The notes below the pieces were generated by a model, which saw only the letters and a list, made by a program, of their open reading frames with translations, was not told the DNA's origin and made no database searches. The position numbers and the translations under genes were made by a program. A stretch of 48,647 nucleotides of DNA from Bacteroidales bacterium (lineage in GTDB: Bacteria > Bacteroidota > Bacteroidia > Bacteroidales > UBA932), in the NCBI GenBank assembly GCA_017561865.1, contig JAFZBH010000024.1, forward strand, positions 1 to 48,647. Reading direction: 5' to 3'. Every line of letters starts with the position of its first letter. The first letter of the stretch is position 1. Positions 40,850 to 48,647 of the stretch are shown one piece after another.

Positions 40850-42454
40850 TTAGAACAATACGAGGATGTAATCATAGACGGGCTGTCCGCCCGGCTGGAC
40901 GATGACTTCCGTGCGGGGGAAGCGCGCGCCAAGGGCGGCGGACAGGTCGGCCGACGGGTCGGCGTCCTGCCCGGAGAAGACCAGGCAGACGTCGTGCGAG
41001 CCGGCATCCAGCGCGTCCGCGAGGGCGAGCAGGGTGCTCTCGGCGTCAGGGCCCGATGCGAGGATCGATTTTCCGGAGAAACCGGCCCACTCCCCTTTCT
41101 TCACCTCGCGCGTGGTCCGGATGGCCCGGGAGATCATTCCGGTCACGACCTCCTGCGCCGCGGCCGACAGCGCCCGGACGATCTCGTCGGCATCGCCCGA
41201 CGAAGTGTCCAGGTTCGCCAGGGCGAAATAGCCCTCGCCCAGGGTCTTGCACGGGATCACGCGGATGTCGGAGCCTTCATAGACCGCGGCGGCCTGCTGC
41301 GCCGCCAGCAGGATGTTGGCATTGTTCGGCAGCACGAAGACCGTGTCCGCGGCCACGCGGTCGAAGGCTTCGATGAAACGCTGCACGGACGGGTTCATCG
41401 TCTGGCCGCCCTCGATCACCTCGTCCACCCCCATCTCGCGGAAGGACTGCACCAGCCCCTCCCCGGAGGCGACCGCCACCACGCCGAACGCCTTGTGCGG
41501 CTTGGGGGCGAGCTTCTCCATATGGTTCTCGTGGTGCTGCAGGGTCATGTTCTCGATCTTGACGGTCAGGAACTCGCCGTACTGCTGGCAGTGGTTCAGG
41601 ATTTCGCCGGGGGTATGCGTGTGGACGTGCGTCTTGATGATGGAGCCGTCGCGGAAGAAGACCAGCGACTCCCCGTGCGCGGCGAGCCAGTCGGAGAGGA
41701 CCCGCTCGTCGAAAGAGTCCAGGTCCACCTTGGCGCGCTGCAGGCGGAGCAGGAACTCCGTACAATAGCCATATTCCAGGACGCTGTCTTCCGTAAATGC
41801 GTCCAGGTCCAGCTTGGGCGCGGCGGGCGTCTGAGCGGAAGCGGAAGACTCCTGGACGGCGCGGCCTTCCAGCGCGTCCCGCATCCCTTCGACGATGGCG
41901 AGCAGTCCGGCTCCCCCGCTGTCCACCACCCCGGCCTGCTTCAGCACGGGCAGCTGCTCGGGGGTGTGCGTCAGGGCAAGGTCCATCGCGGAGACGAGCA
42001 GGTCGAAGTATTCCATCAGGTCGCGGCTGCCGCCGGCCGCCTGCACGCCTTCGCGCAGCACGGTCAGGATCGTGCCCTCGACCGGCTCGGAAACGGCCTT
42101 GTAGGACTCCTCCACCCCGGCCTGCATCGCCCGGTGGAAGGCCCGTACGTCGGCGGTTTCGGGGCCGCCCTGCAGGCCTTTGGAAATGCCGGCGAAAAGC
42201 CGGGAAAGGATGACGCCGGAATTGCCCCGGGCGCCCATCAGCATTCCCTTGGCGGCGGCTGAAGCCAGCTCCGGAAGGGTCCCGCCGGCGGCTTCCAGCC
42301 CGGCTTCGATGGTCATATACATATTATCGCCCGTGTCTCCGTCAGGAATGGGGAAGACATTGAGCTCATTGATCTGCTGCCGGCGCTCGTTCAGGGCCGC
42401 AGCCCCGCCGCGAAGCATCGACAAGTATCGCTTGGCGTCCAGAGATTCTGTCAT
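40850..42454 (-). CDS. fakA: Fatty acid kinase FakA-like protein (DAK2 domain)
   Basis: The product is 534 residues. The N-terminal DAK2/DhaL-type kinase domain (about 1-200) has PDGDTGDNM, whose aspartates bind Mg-ATP, and GARGNSGVILS. A middle domain has THVHTHTPGE, the FakA zinc-site type motif. The C-terminal domain (about 320-534) is the FakA type. It would phosphorylate a fatty acid held by the DegV partner, giving acyl-phosphate for PlsX. It heads the operon with its own -7 box (42498-42505). Confidence 0.93.
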   Translation of the reverse strand: MTESLDAKRYLSMLRGGAAALNERRQQINELNVFPIPDGDTGDNMYMTIEAGLEAAGGTLPELASAAAKGMLMGARGNSGVILSRLFAGISKGLQGGPETADVRAFHRAMQAGVEESYKAVSEPVEGTILTVLREGVQAAGGSRDLMEYFDLLVSAMDLALTHTPEQLPVLKQAGVVDSGGAGLLAIVEGMRDALEGRAVQESSASAQTPAAPKLDLDAFTEDSVLEYGYCTEFLLRLQRAKVDLDSFDERVLSDWLAAHGESLVFFRDGSIIKTHVHTHTPGEILNHCQQYGEFLTVKIENMTLQHHENHMEKLAPKPHKAFGVVAVASGEGLVQSFREMGVDEVIEGGQTMNPSVQRFIEAFDRVAADTVFVLPNNANILLAAQQAAAVYEGSDIRVIPCKTLGEGYFALANLDTSSGDADEIVRALSAAAQEVVTGMISRAIRTTREVKKGEWAGFSGKSILASGPDAESTLLALADALDAGSHDVCLVFSGQDADPSADLSAALGARFPRTEVIVQPGGQPVYDYILVLF

Positions 42455-42497
42455 CGGTCAGGTTTACACACACGCGCCGGCGCGCACGCCGGACTCG

Positions 42498-42505
42498 CAA
42501 ATTTA
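42498..42505 (-). promoter_or_regulatory. Promoter -7 box (TAAATTTG) for the fak-plsX operon
   Basis: CAAATTTA on the plus strand is an exact reverse match, 44 bases before the FakA start; it is divergent from the mnmA promoter. Confidence 0.6.
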
Positions 42506-42518
42506 CAAAAAAACTGCG

Positions 42519-42526
42519 TATCTTTG
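42519..42526 (+). promoter_or_regulatory. Promoter -7 box (TATCTTTG) for mnmA-deoD
   Basis: It is an exact TAnnTTTG match ending 8 bases before the ATG, so the leader would be only about 2-3 bases. Confidence 0.6.
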
Positions 42527-42534
42527 TCTCACTT

Positions 42535-43803
42535 ATGAAGATTTGCGTGGGACTCTCCGGAGGCGTGGACTCCAGCGTGGCCGCCCTGCTGCTCAAGCGG
42601 CAGGGTTACGACGTCTTTGCGATGTTCATGCAGAACTGGCACGACACCGAAGGGACCCTGCACGGCGACTGCGAGTGGGAGGAGGATAAGTTCGTGGCCG
42701 AGATGGTCGCCCGCAAGATCGGTATCCCCTTCTATTTCATCGACTTGAGCGAGCAGTACCGGCAGCGCGTCGTGGACTATCTCTTCGACGAATACGCCCG
42801 CGGGCGCACCCCAAACCCCGACGTGCTCTGCAACCGCGAGATCAAGTTCGACGCCTTCCTGCAGGCGGCCCGGCGCCTGGGCGCCGACTGCGTGGCGACG
42901 GGCCACTACTGCCGCAAGGAAGCCCTGCCCGACGGCACGTTCCGCCTGCTCGCCGGGACCGATCCCGGCAAGGACCAGAGCTACTTCCTCTGCCAGCTCA
43001 CGCAGGAGCAGCTCGCGCGTGCCGTCTTCCCCATCGGGGACCTGCTCAAGAGCGAAGTACGCGCCATCGCGCGGGAAGCGGACCTTCCTTCCGCCGACAA
43101 GAAGGACTCCCAGGGCATCTGTTTCGTGGGCAAGGTGGACCTGCCGGTCTTCCTCCAGCAGAAGCTCCGCAGCGTGGAGGGAGACGTCGTGGAAGTGTTC
43201 GGCGCCTACTACGCCGATTCCGCGAAACACGCCCGCGACCGGGCTCTGACCGCCAAAGGCAAGGACCTGACGGACAGCGAGCTGATGGAGCTGTCCACCC
43301 CCATCGATTATTCCGACATCCGCTTCGAGACGGAAATCTACCGCTCCGGCAAGCACCACGTCAGGAAGACGCGCGACAAGGCGAACCCCTGGGCGCGGCG
43401 CATCGGGCGCCACGAAGGGGCGCAGTTCTACACCATCGGCCAGCGCAAGGGCCTGGGCATAGGCGGCCACGCCAACCCGGTCTTCGTCATCGCGACCGAC
43501 ATCGCCTCCAACCGCATCTACGTGGGCGAAGGCGAGGACCATCCCGGCCTGCTGCGCAAGTGCCTGCGCATCGCCCCGGACGAGATCCACTGGATCCGTC
43601 CCGCCGAGGCGATGCCTGTCGGCGGGGAGCGCCGCTGCCGCGTGCGCATACGCTACCGCCAGCCCCTGCAGGACGCCACCCTGCTGATGCGGGAAGGCGG
43701 CCTGTTCATCCTGTTCGACGAGATGCAGCGCAGCATCACCCCCGGCCAGTTCGCCGTGTGGTACGCCGACGACGGCGAGCTCCTCGGCAGCGGCGTCATC
43801 TGA
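42535..43803 (+). CDS. mnmA: tRNA-specific 2-thiouridylase MnmA with an insertion
   Basis: The product is 422 residues, about 60 more than usual. The PP-loop is SGGVDSS (8-14). The catalytic cysteines are C99 (NPDVLCNREIKF) and C196 (DSQGICFVGK). The RNA-binding segment FYTIGQRKGLGIGG lies at about 298-311, and a beta-barrel ends the protein. MnmA adds sulfur to U34 of tRNAs for Lys, Glu and Gln. The extra residues (about 227-291) split the first barrel strand EGDVVEV from the IGRHEGAQFY strand. The gene is followed 18 bases later by deoD. Confidence 0.95.
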   Translation: MKICVGLSGGVDSSVAALLLKRQGYDVFAMFMQNWHDTEGTLHGDCEWEEDKFVAEMVARKIGIPFYFIDLSEQYRQRVVDYLFDEYARGRTPNPDVLCNREIKFDAFLQAARRLGADCVATGHYCRKEALPDGTFRLLAGTDPGKDQSYFLCQLTQEQLARAVFPIGDLLKSEVRAIAREADLPSADKKDSQGICFVGKVDLPVFLQQKLRSVEGDVVEVFGAYYADSAKHARDRALTAKGKDLTDSELMELSTPIDYSDIRFETEIYRSGKHHVRKTRDKANPWARRIGRHEGAQFYTIGQRKGLGIGGHANPVFVIATDIASNRIYVGEGEDHPGLLRKCLRIAPDEIHWIRPAEAMPVGGERRCRVRIRYRQPLQDATLLMREGGLFILFDEMQRSITPGQFAVWYADDGELLGSGVI

Positions 43804-43821
43804 TTATAAACCAACAAGATA

Positions 43822-44529
43822 ATGGCAACGATTCCTACTCCCCACATCGGAGCGCAGAAAGGCGAAATCGCCCAGACCGTCATTATGGCGGGCGATCCGC
43901 TCCGCGCGAAATTCATGGCCGAGAGCTACCTCGACGATCCCGTCCTGTTCAACGAAGTCCGCGGGATGCTGGGCTACACCGGCACCTGGCAGGGCAAGCG
44001 GGTCAGCGTGATGGGCCACGGGATGGGCATCCCGTCCATCGGGATCTACACCTACGAACTTTTCAACTTCTACGACGTCCAGACCATCATCCGCGTAGGC
44101 TCCGCCGGAGCCTATGATCCGGACCTGAAACTGGGCGACCTGATCCTGGCGATGGGCGCCTGCACCGATTCGAACTACGGGGCCCAGTTCGGCCTGCCCG
44201 GCACCTTCGCGCCGATCGCCGATTTCGGTCTGCTGCAGGGCGCGGCCGAGGCCTGCGAGCGGCTCGGCATCCGCTACAAGGTGGGTAACGTCCTGTCTTC
44301 GGACGTCTTCTATTCGGACAATCCCCAGTCGGACAAATGGATGAAGATGGGGGTGCTGGCCGTGGAGATGGAGGCTTCCGCCCTCTATATGAACGCCGCC
44401 CGCGCCGGCCGGCGGGCCCTGGTGATCAACACGATTTCCGACCACATCCTCACGGGAGAAGTGACGACTTCCGAGCAGCGCCGCACCACGTTCACGAAGA
44501 TGATGGAGGTGGCCCTGTCCCTGGTCTAG
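43822..44529 (+). CDS. deoD: Purine nucleoside phosphorylase, DeoD type
   Basis: The product is 235 residues, the normal DeoD length. It begins with TPHIGA and has the phosphate-binding MAGDPLRAK, the GHGMGIPS segment, [15 protein letters not shown] for ribose contact, and ISDHI with the catalytic Asp. It splits purine nucleosides with phosphate to base and ribose-1-phosphate. It is in one unit with mnmA. Its stop overlaps the stop region of the convergent flavoprotein gene (44526-44529), with no room for a terminator between them. Confidence 0.96.
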   Translation: MATIPTPHIGAQKGEIAQTVIMAGDPLRAKFMAESYLDDPVLFNEVRGMLGYTGTWQGKRVSVMGHGMGIPSIGIYTYELFNFYDVQTIIRVGSAGAYDPDLKLGDLILAMGACTDSNYGAQFGLPGTFAPIADFGLLQGAAEACERLGIRYKVGNVLSSDVFYSDNPQSDKWMKMGVLAVEMEASALYMNAARAGRRALVINTISDHILTGEVTTSEQRRTTFTKMMEVALSLV

Positions 44530-46178
44530 CAGGCCTCCGGCCCAAGCGAACGGGCCACGGCCGCAGCCACGTTGATGCCGTCCATGGCACTGGAGACGAT
44601 GCCTCCGGCATAGCCTGCGCCTTCCCCACAAGGGAAAATGCCCGGCAGGGAAACGTATTCCAGCGTCTCCGAATCGCGCGGGATGCGTACGGGCGAGGAA
44701 GTGCGGGATTCGACGCCGAGCAGGAGCGCGGCGTTCGTGTAGTAGTTGCGCATTTTCACGCGCGGAAATGCCTTCTGCAGCCTCGTCGCCACGATGGGCG
44801 GCAGGAGTTCGTGGAGCGGGGCGCTCACCACGCCGGGATGGTAGCTGGTCGGCGGCATCGTCTTGGACAGCTTCCCCAGGCAGAAATCTTCCATCCGCTG
44901 CGCGGGTGCGGCCATCGGATTCGCGGCGCCCTGGCTCTGTGCATAATCATACATACGGCGCTCGACCGCGTGCTGGAAATCCATCAACTTGAAGGGGCCC
45001 TCGCCGGGCACGTCTTCGGGTTCGATCTGCACGACGACGCCCGCGTTGGCGAACTTGCCGCTGCGTCCGGAATTGGACATTCCGTTCAGAACGACGGTGC
45101 GCTCTTCGGTCGAAGAAGGCACCAGGACGCCTCCGGGGCACATACAGAACGAGAAGACGCCGCGCCCGTCCACCTGCTCGACGAATGAATACTCCGCCGC
45201 CGGCACGCCCGGCTTCCACTGTCCGTGATACTGGCACCAGTTGATCTTCTCCTGCGGATGCTCGACCCGCACCCCCATCGCGAACCCCTTCGCCTCCAGC
45301 GCTCCCCCCGCCGCCTGCAGCATCTCATACACGTCCCGGGCCGAATGTCCCGTCGCCAGGATCACCCTCTTCGCCCGGTACTCCTTCCCATCCGCCGTCT
45401 TGACCAGCATCGCCGCTGGAGCGGAGGCGGCAGCAGCCTCCGGAAACCGTGCCACCCTCGGCACCGTAAGAGGGAGGGGCCCATCGTCAGATGGGAGGGG
45501 TCCGGCAACGCCGGACGTTTCAGGAGGCTGGCTGCCGCGAAGCGACGAAGCGGCGATGCTGATTACTTTGGAGTTGAAGTGATATTCGCCGCCGTGAGCG
45601 ACGATGAAGTTGCGGATGTTTTCGACGACGACAGGGAGCTTGTCGGAGCCGATGTGCGGGTGGGCGTCGATGAGGATGTCCTTCGAGGCGCCGAACTTGA
45701 CGAGCTGATGCAGCACTTCCCGCAGGTCGCCGCGCTTCGACGAGCGCGTATAAAGTTTGCCGTCGGAGAAGGCGCCTGCGCCCCCTTCCCCGTAACAATA
45801 ATTCGAATCCGGATCCACGACCCCGTCGCGCGACAGCTTCGCCATATCGAACTTCCTCGCGTGCACGTCCTTGCCCCGCTCCAGAATGACGGGCTTCAGC
45901 CCGAGGGTCAGCAGTTTCAAAGCGGCGAAAAGCCCCGCCGGACCCGCCCCCACGATGATCACCGGCTCCGCACCGTGCACGTCCAGATACTCCGGAAGCT
46001 CATAGGGGACATACTCTTCACCGGGCCCGTACGCCTCATACTGATAACGCCAGACAGGCTCCTTGCGCGCGTCCACCGAGCGCTTCTTCAGCACCCACTT
46101 CCAGCCGCCGGCCTTCGCCTCGATCTCTTTCAGGCGCGGCTCCCGCGTGAGCGGACAGACGATCTCGAACTCCTTCAT
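44526..46178 (-). CDS. FAD-dependent NAD(P)-type oxidoreductase with a low-complexity insertion
   Basis: The product is 550 residues. An N-terminal region of about 70 residues precedes [16 protein letters not shown] (74-89). [17 protein letters not shown] (family mark) lies near 129-144, and [20 protein letters not shown] near the end. The family is conserved in many bacteria but its substrate is unknown. Residues about 211-255 are Ser/Pro/Ala-rich and break the second Rossmann region between KVISI and MLVKTADG. The DNA there is a set of hairpins (see 45414-45548), so the stretch looks inserted. It lies 7 bases after tsaD. Confidence 0.93.
   Translation of the reverse strand: MKEFEIVCPLTREPRLKEIEAKAGGWKWVLKKRSVDARKEPVWRYQYEAYGPGEEYVPYELPEYLDVHGAEPVIIVGAGPAGLFAALKLLTLGLKPVILERGKDVHARKFDMAKLSRDGVVDPDSNYCYGEGGAGAFSDGKLYTRSSKRGDLREVLHQLVKFGASKDILIDAHPHIGSDKLPVVVENIRNFIVAHGGEYHFNSKVISIAASSLRGSQPPETSGVAGPLPSDDGPLPLTVPRVARFPEAAAASAPAAMLVKTADGKEYRAKRVILATGHSARDVYEMLQAAGGALEAKGFAMGVRVEHPQEKINWCQYHGQWKPGVPAAEYSFVEQVDGRGVFSFCMCPGGVLVPSSTEERTVVLNGMSNSGRSGKFANAGVVVQIEPEDVPGEGPFKLMDFQHAVERRMYDYAQSQGAANPMAAPAQRMEDFCLGKLSKTMPPTSYHPGVVSAPLHELLPPIVATRLQKAFPRVKMRNYYTNAALLLGVESRTSSPVRIPRDSETLEYVSLPGIFPCGEGAGYAGGIVSSAMDGINVAAAVARSLGPEAC
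45414..45548. repeat. Hairpin-rich inserted block inside the flavoprotein gene
   Basis: On the minus strand an imperfect outer stem (GGCAGC.AGCCTCC.GAAAC with GTTTCCGGAGGCTGCTGCC) encloses smaller stems: GTCCGGC/GCCGGAC, CCCATC/GATGGG and GTGCC/GGCAC. The reading frame passes through without a stop. It codes for the low-complexity stretch of the protein. Confidence 0.65.
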
Positions 46179-46185
46179 ACGCCCA

Positions 46186-47208
46186 TCAGAAATCCGCCAT
46201 CCGGGACACCGGCGCCACGTCCAGCGGCGTCCGCTCCCCGGCGAGATAATGATAATAACCGGCGATGGCGATCATCGCCGCGTTGTCCGTCGTGAACTTG
46301 AATTCGGGCAGATACGTGTTCCACCCGCGGCGGCGCCCCTCGGCCTCGATGCGGGAGCGCAGCCCGCTGTTGGCCGACACGCCCCCGCCGACGGTGACTT
46401 CGCGTATCCCCGTCTGCTTCGCCGCCTTAACCAGCTTGTCCAGCAGGATGTCGATCAGCGTCTTCTGGAACGAGGCGCAGAGGTCCTCCTTGTTCTTCTC
46501 CAGGAAATCCGGGTCCCGGGCCATCTCGTCCCGGACGAAATACAGCAGCGAAGTCTTGATGCCGCTGAAACTGTAGTCCAGTCCTTCGATATGAGGTTTG
46601 GCGAACTTGAAGCGGTTCGGGTCGCCCTGCTGCGCGAGCCGGTCGATGACCGGGCCGCCCGGATAGCCCAGGCCCAGCATCTTGGAACACTTGTCGAAGG
46701 CCTCCCCCACCGCGTCGTCGATCGTCTGCCCGAGGATCTCGAAATGCAGCGGATCGTCCACCCGGACGATCTGCGAGTTGCCCCCGCTCACCAGCAGGCA
46801 CAGATACGGGAAGGAAGGCTCCCGGACGGGCTTGCCCTCCTGGCGGATGAAATCGGCCAGCAGATGCCCCTGGAGATGGTTCACCATCACGATCGGGATG
46901 TCCAGCGCCAGGCCCATCGCCTTGGCGAAAGACGTGCCCACCAGGAGCGAACCCAGCAGGCCCGGGCCGCGCGTGAACGCGATGGCCGTCAGATCGGAGG
47001 GTTTCACCCCGGCGCGGCTCAGGGCCTCGCTCACCACCGGCACGATGTTCTGCTCGTGGGCGCGCGAAGCCAGCTCCGGCACCACCCCGCCGAAGGCGCG
47101 GTGCACGTCCTGGCTGGCGATCACGTTGGAAAGGAGCCACCCGTCGCGGATGACGGCCGCCGAAGTGTCGTCGCAGGAAGATTCTATGCCCAGGATGATG
47201 TCTGCCAT
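46186..47208 (-). CDS. tsaD: tRNA N6-threonylcarbamoyladenosine synthase subunit TsaD
   Basis: The product is 340 residues. It begins MADIILGIESSCDDTSAAV, the usual start; this fixes the ATG at 47208. The iron ligands are in VNHLQGHL and in the C-terminal TDNAAMIA. VSGGNSQI is the nucleotide-binding segment. TsaD transfers threonylcarbamoyl to A37 of tRNAs that read ANN codons, with TsaB and TsaE. It is divergent from the tamB-like gene, a frequent Bacteroidota arrangement. Confidence 0.97.
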   Translation of the reverse strand: MADIILGIESSCDDTSAAVIRDGWLLSNVIASQDVHRAFGGVVPELASRAHEQNIVPVVSEALSRAGVKPSDLTAIAFTRGPGLLGSLLVGTSFAKAMGLALDIPIVMVNHLQGHLLADFIRQEGKPVREPSFPYLCLLVSGGNSQIVRVDDPLHFEILGQTIDDAVGEAFDKCSKMLGLGYPGGPVIDRLAQQGDPNRFKFAKPHIEGLDYSFSGIKTSLLYFVRDEMARDPDFLEKNKEDLCASFQKTLIDILLDKLVKAAKQTGIREVTVGGGVSANSGLRSRIEAEGRRRGWNTYLPEFKFTTDNAAMIAIAGYYHYLAGERTPLDVAPVSRMADF

Positions 47209-47228
47209 AGGGTTTGCGCTTAGCGCTG

Positions 47229-47236
47229 CAAATTTA
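47229..47236 (-). promoter_or_regulatory. Promoter -7 box (TAAATTTG) for tsaD
   Basis: CAAATTTA on the plus strand is an exact reverse match, 21 bases before the tsaD start. Confidence 0.6.
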
Positions 47237-47250
47237 ACAATAATATTTAT

Positions 47251-47258
47251 TATCTTTG
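47251..47258 (+). promoter_or_regulatory. Promoter -7 box (TATCTTTG) for the tamB-like gene
   Basis: It is an exact TAnnTTTG match, 16 bases before the ATG at 47274. Confidence 0.6.
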
Positions 47259-47273
47259 AAGATTGCAACCACT

Positions 47274-48647
47274 ATGTACAGGAAAGGAGGTTATATCGTA
47301 GCGCGCGTCGCCGGCCTGCTGGCGGTGCTGCTGATGGCGTTCCTGCTTGCCGTCCAGACCTCCTATGTGCAGACGCGCCTGTCCAAGGTCGCCCTCAACC
47401 AGCTCGCCGCCAACATGGACGGACGCATCCTGTATGACGAACTGAAGGTGATGACGAACGGCGTGCTGGTGATCCGCAACATCAAGCTCCTCGACAACGC
47501 CCCCTACACCGAAGACGTCAACGGCCGCGGCTGGGCAGCCGTCGACACGGTCTTCAGCGCCCGCAACATCACGGCCACCTTCACCCTGGCGAGCCTGCTC
47601 CGCAAAGAGGGGCTCCACCTGGGCCGCGTCACCGTCGAGGACGGTAATTTCCACCTGACGGGCGAGCCCGGCGAATACGGCAACAACATCTGCCGCATCT
47701 TCCGCATCCACTCCAGCGGCAAGCCCTTCCCGACGGAGGACCTCTTCGACCTCAAGAAGCTCATCATCCGCAACTTCCGTTTCCGGATGAACAGTTTCCT
47801 GCCCGAAGACGAGCCCTATTCGGGCTTCGGCATCAACCGGGACGACATCGACCTGACCGTCGACCTCGCCGGCCACGGCCTGCGTATGTCCGGCGGCAAG
47901 GTTTACGCCTTCCTCGACCACCTGACCGCCCGCGAGAAATCGGGCTACACCGTCAACGAACTCTCCACCAGCGCGGAGGTCGGAGACGATCAAATCCTGC
48001 TCGAAGACATCCGCTTCGAAGACCCCTGGTCCGAGCTGAACATGCGCCAGCTGTCGATGACCTATGCGGGCTTCTCCTCCTTCTCCAGCTTCCTGAGCGA
48101 CGTACATCTGGAAGGCGAGATGCTCCGTTCGCGCCTGGCTGCACAGACGGTCGCCTACCTGACCGGCAATCTGGAAGGCAGTCCAGCCGTGATCAACGTC
48201 CGGCGAGGAGGCGTTTCAGGCACCGTCAGCGACCTGCACATCGACCGCTTCACCTTCTCGGAGGAGCATTCCGGCGTGAGCGCCGTCGTGGACGGCCGCG
48301 TGACCGGCCTTCCCGACACAGGCAAGCTCCAGCTGGACGCCCAGGTCCGCGACCTCAAGGGGACGACCCGGGATTTCTACCGGCTTGCCAACGCCCTCGT
48401 GCCCGGCCAGGTACCCGATTTCACCCACTATGCCAGCGGCATCCCGCTCACCCTCCAGCTCCGCGCCAAAGGCCCCGTCGACCGCCTCGACGTGGGCGGC
48501 GAGCTCCGCAGCCCTTCCGGGAATGCCGACATCAGCGGCACCCTGCTGCATCTGCTCGACCCCAAGCTGCCGATCGAGGCCAACCTCACCCTCGGCGCAC
48601 AGGAACTGGACCTCGGCGCCATGCTCGGAAACCGGCAGCTGGGCACC
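47274..48647 (+). CDS. tamB: TamB-like translocation/assembly protein (3' partial)
   Basis: The frame is open for 458 codons to the right edge. The protein begins MYRKGGYIVARVAG, with one membrane anchor (about 8-27), then a long run of beta-strand repeats with alternating polar and hydrophobic residues (RNIKLLD, GRVTVEDGNFHL, LIIRNFRFRM). This is the pattern of TamB/AsmA-like proteins that bridge the inner and outer membranes and help lipid transport or outer-membrane assembly. Full-length Bacteroidota TamB proteins have about 1400-1600 residues, so most of it is missing here. It is placed next to tsaD. Confidence 0.85.
   Translation, partial: MYRKGGYIVARVAGLLAVLLMAFLLAVQTSYVQTRLSKVALNQLAANMDGRILYDELKVMTNGVLVIRNIKLLDNAPYTEDVNGRGWAAVDTVFSARNITATFTLASLLRKEGLHLGRVTVEDGNFHLTGEPGEYGNNICRIFRIHSSGKPFPTEDLFDLKKLIIRNFRFRMNSFLPEDEPYSGFGINRDDIDLTVDLAGHGLRMSGGKVYAFLDHLTAREKSGYTVNELSTSAEVGDDQILLEDIRFEDPWSELNMRQLSMTYAGFSSFSSFLSDVHLEGEMLRSRLAAQTVAYLTGNLEGSPAVINVRRGGVSGTVSDLHIDRFTFSEEHSGVSAVVDGRVTGLPDTGKLQLDAQVRDLKGTTRDFYRLANALVPGQVPDFTHYASGIPLTLQLRAKGPVDRLDVGGELRSPSGNADISGTLLHLLDPKLPIEANLTLGAQELDLGAMLGNRQLGT

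Overview
The window is about 48.6 kb of GC-rich DNA that looks like ordinary chromosome from an uncultured, high-GC member of the Bacteroidales (Bacteroidota). The evidence is a short primary sigma factor without region 1.1, a recurrent promoter element of the form TAnnTTTG (-7 box) in front of almost every transcription unit with few Shine-Dalgarno sequences, and family content typical of the phylum: BlaI with an M56/TonB-type sensor, a tsaD gene divergent from a tamB-like gene, a YARHG protein and a DUF5692-like protein. I cannot name a genus. There is no sign of phage, plasmid, CRISPR or transposase genes.

Layout: 1-2808 holds the end of an iron-sulfur flavin oxidoreductase, hypA and two membrane proteins. 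2858-4106 has two small lipoproteins, a large palindrome and tRNA-Ser. 4195-7052 is a glycosyltransferase with tex. 7346-10481 is a BlaI / M56-TonB / TPR sensory unit. 10582-18701 (minus) runs htrA, then rpoD-argS-ygiQ-small acidic protein-ClC channel. 18823-20809 is dnaN with a DEDDh exonuclease. 20870-24818 mixes a zinc metallopeptidase, a YARHG protein, tRNA-Thr, an L-cysteine desulfidase-like enzyme and a DUF3237 protein. 24826-35484 (minus) is a seven-gene signalling operon. 35560-37522 holds a BaiN-type flavoprotein, the SRP RNA gene and cdd. 37579-42454 (minus) is a fatty-acid phosphorylation operon (FakA-like, DegV/FakB-like, GNAT, PlsX, ACP). 42535-44529 is mnmA-deoD, then a flavoprotein with tsaD (minus), and a tamB-like gene that runs off the right edge.

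The most interesting system is the seven-gene operon at 24826-35484. It joins a Sel1-like repeat protein, an unrecognised helical protein, a multi-zinc-ribbon protein, a membrane Ser/Thr kinase with a C-terminal peptidoglycan-binding domain, a giant CbxX-type AAA+ protein with three intact ATPase modules plus one decayed one, a zinc-ribbon FHA protein and a PP2C phosphatase. Kinase, phosphatase and phosphothreonine reader form a complete circuit. The peptidoglycan-binding end suggests an envelope signal and the AAA+ protein a remodelling output. No secretion-system structural genes are nearby.

A second theme is palindromic repeat DNA. Two 91-bp copies flank the TPR gene and differ only at two bases that pair with each other. 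Further complex hairpins lie between genes (3902-3997, 7067-7227), and GC-rich hairpin blocks seem to have been inserted in frame into two conserved enzymes (ygiQ at 13829-13993 and the flavoprotein at 45414-45548).
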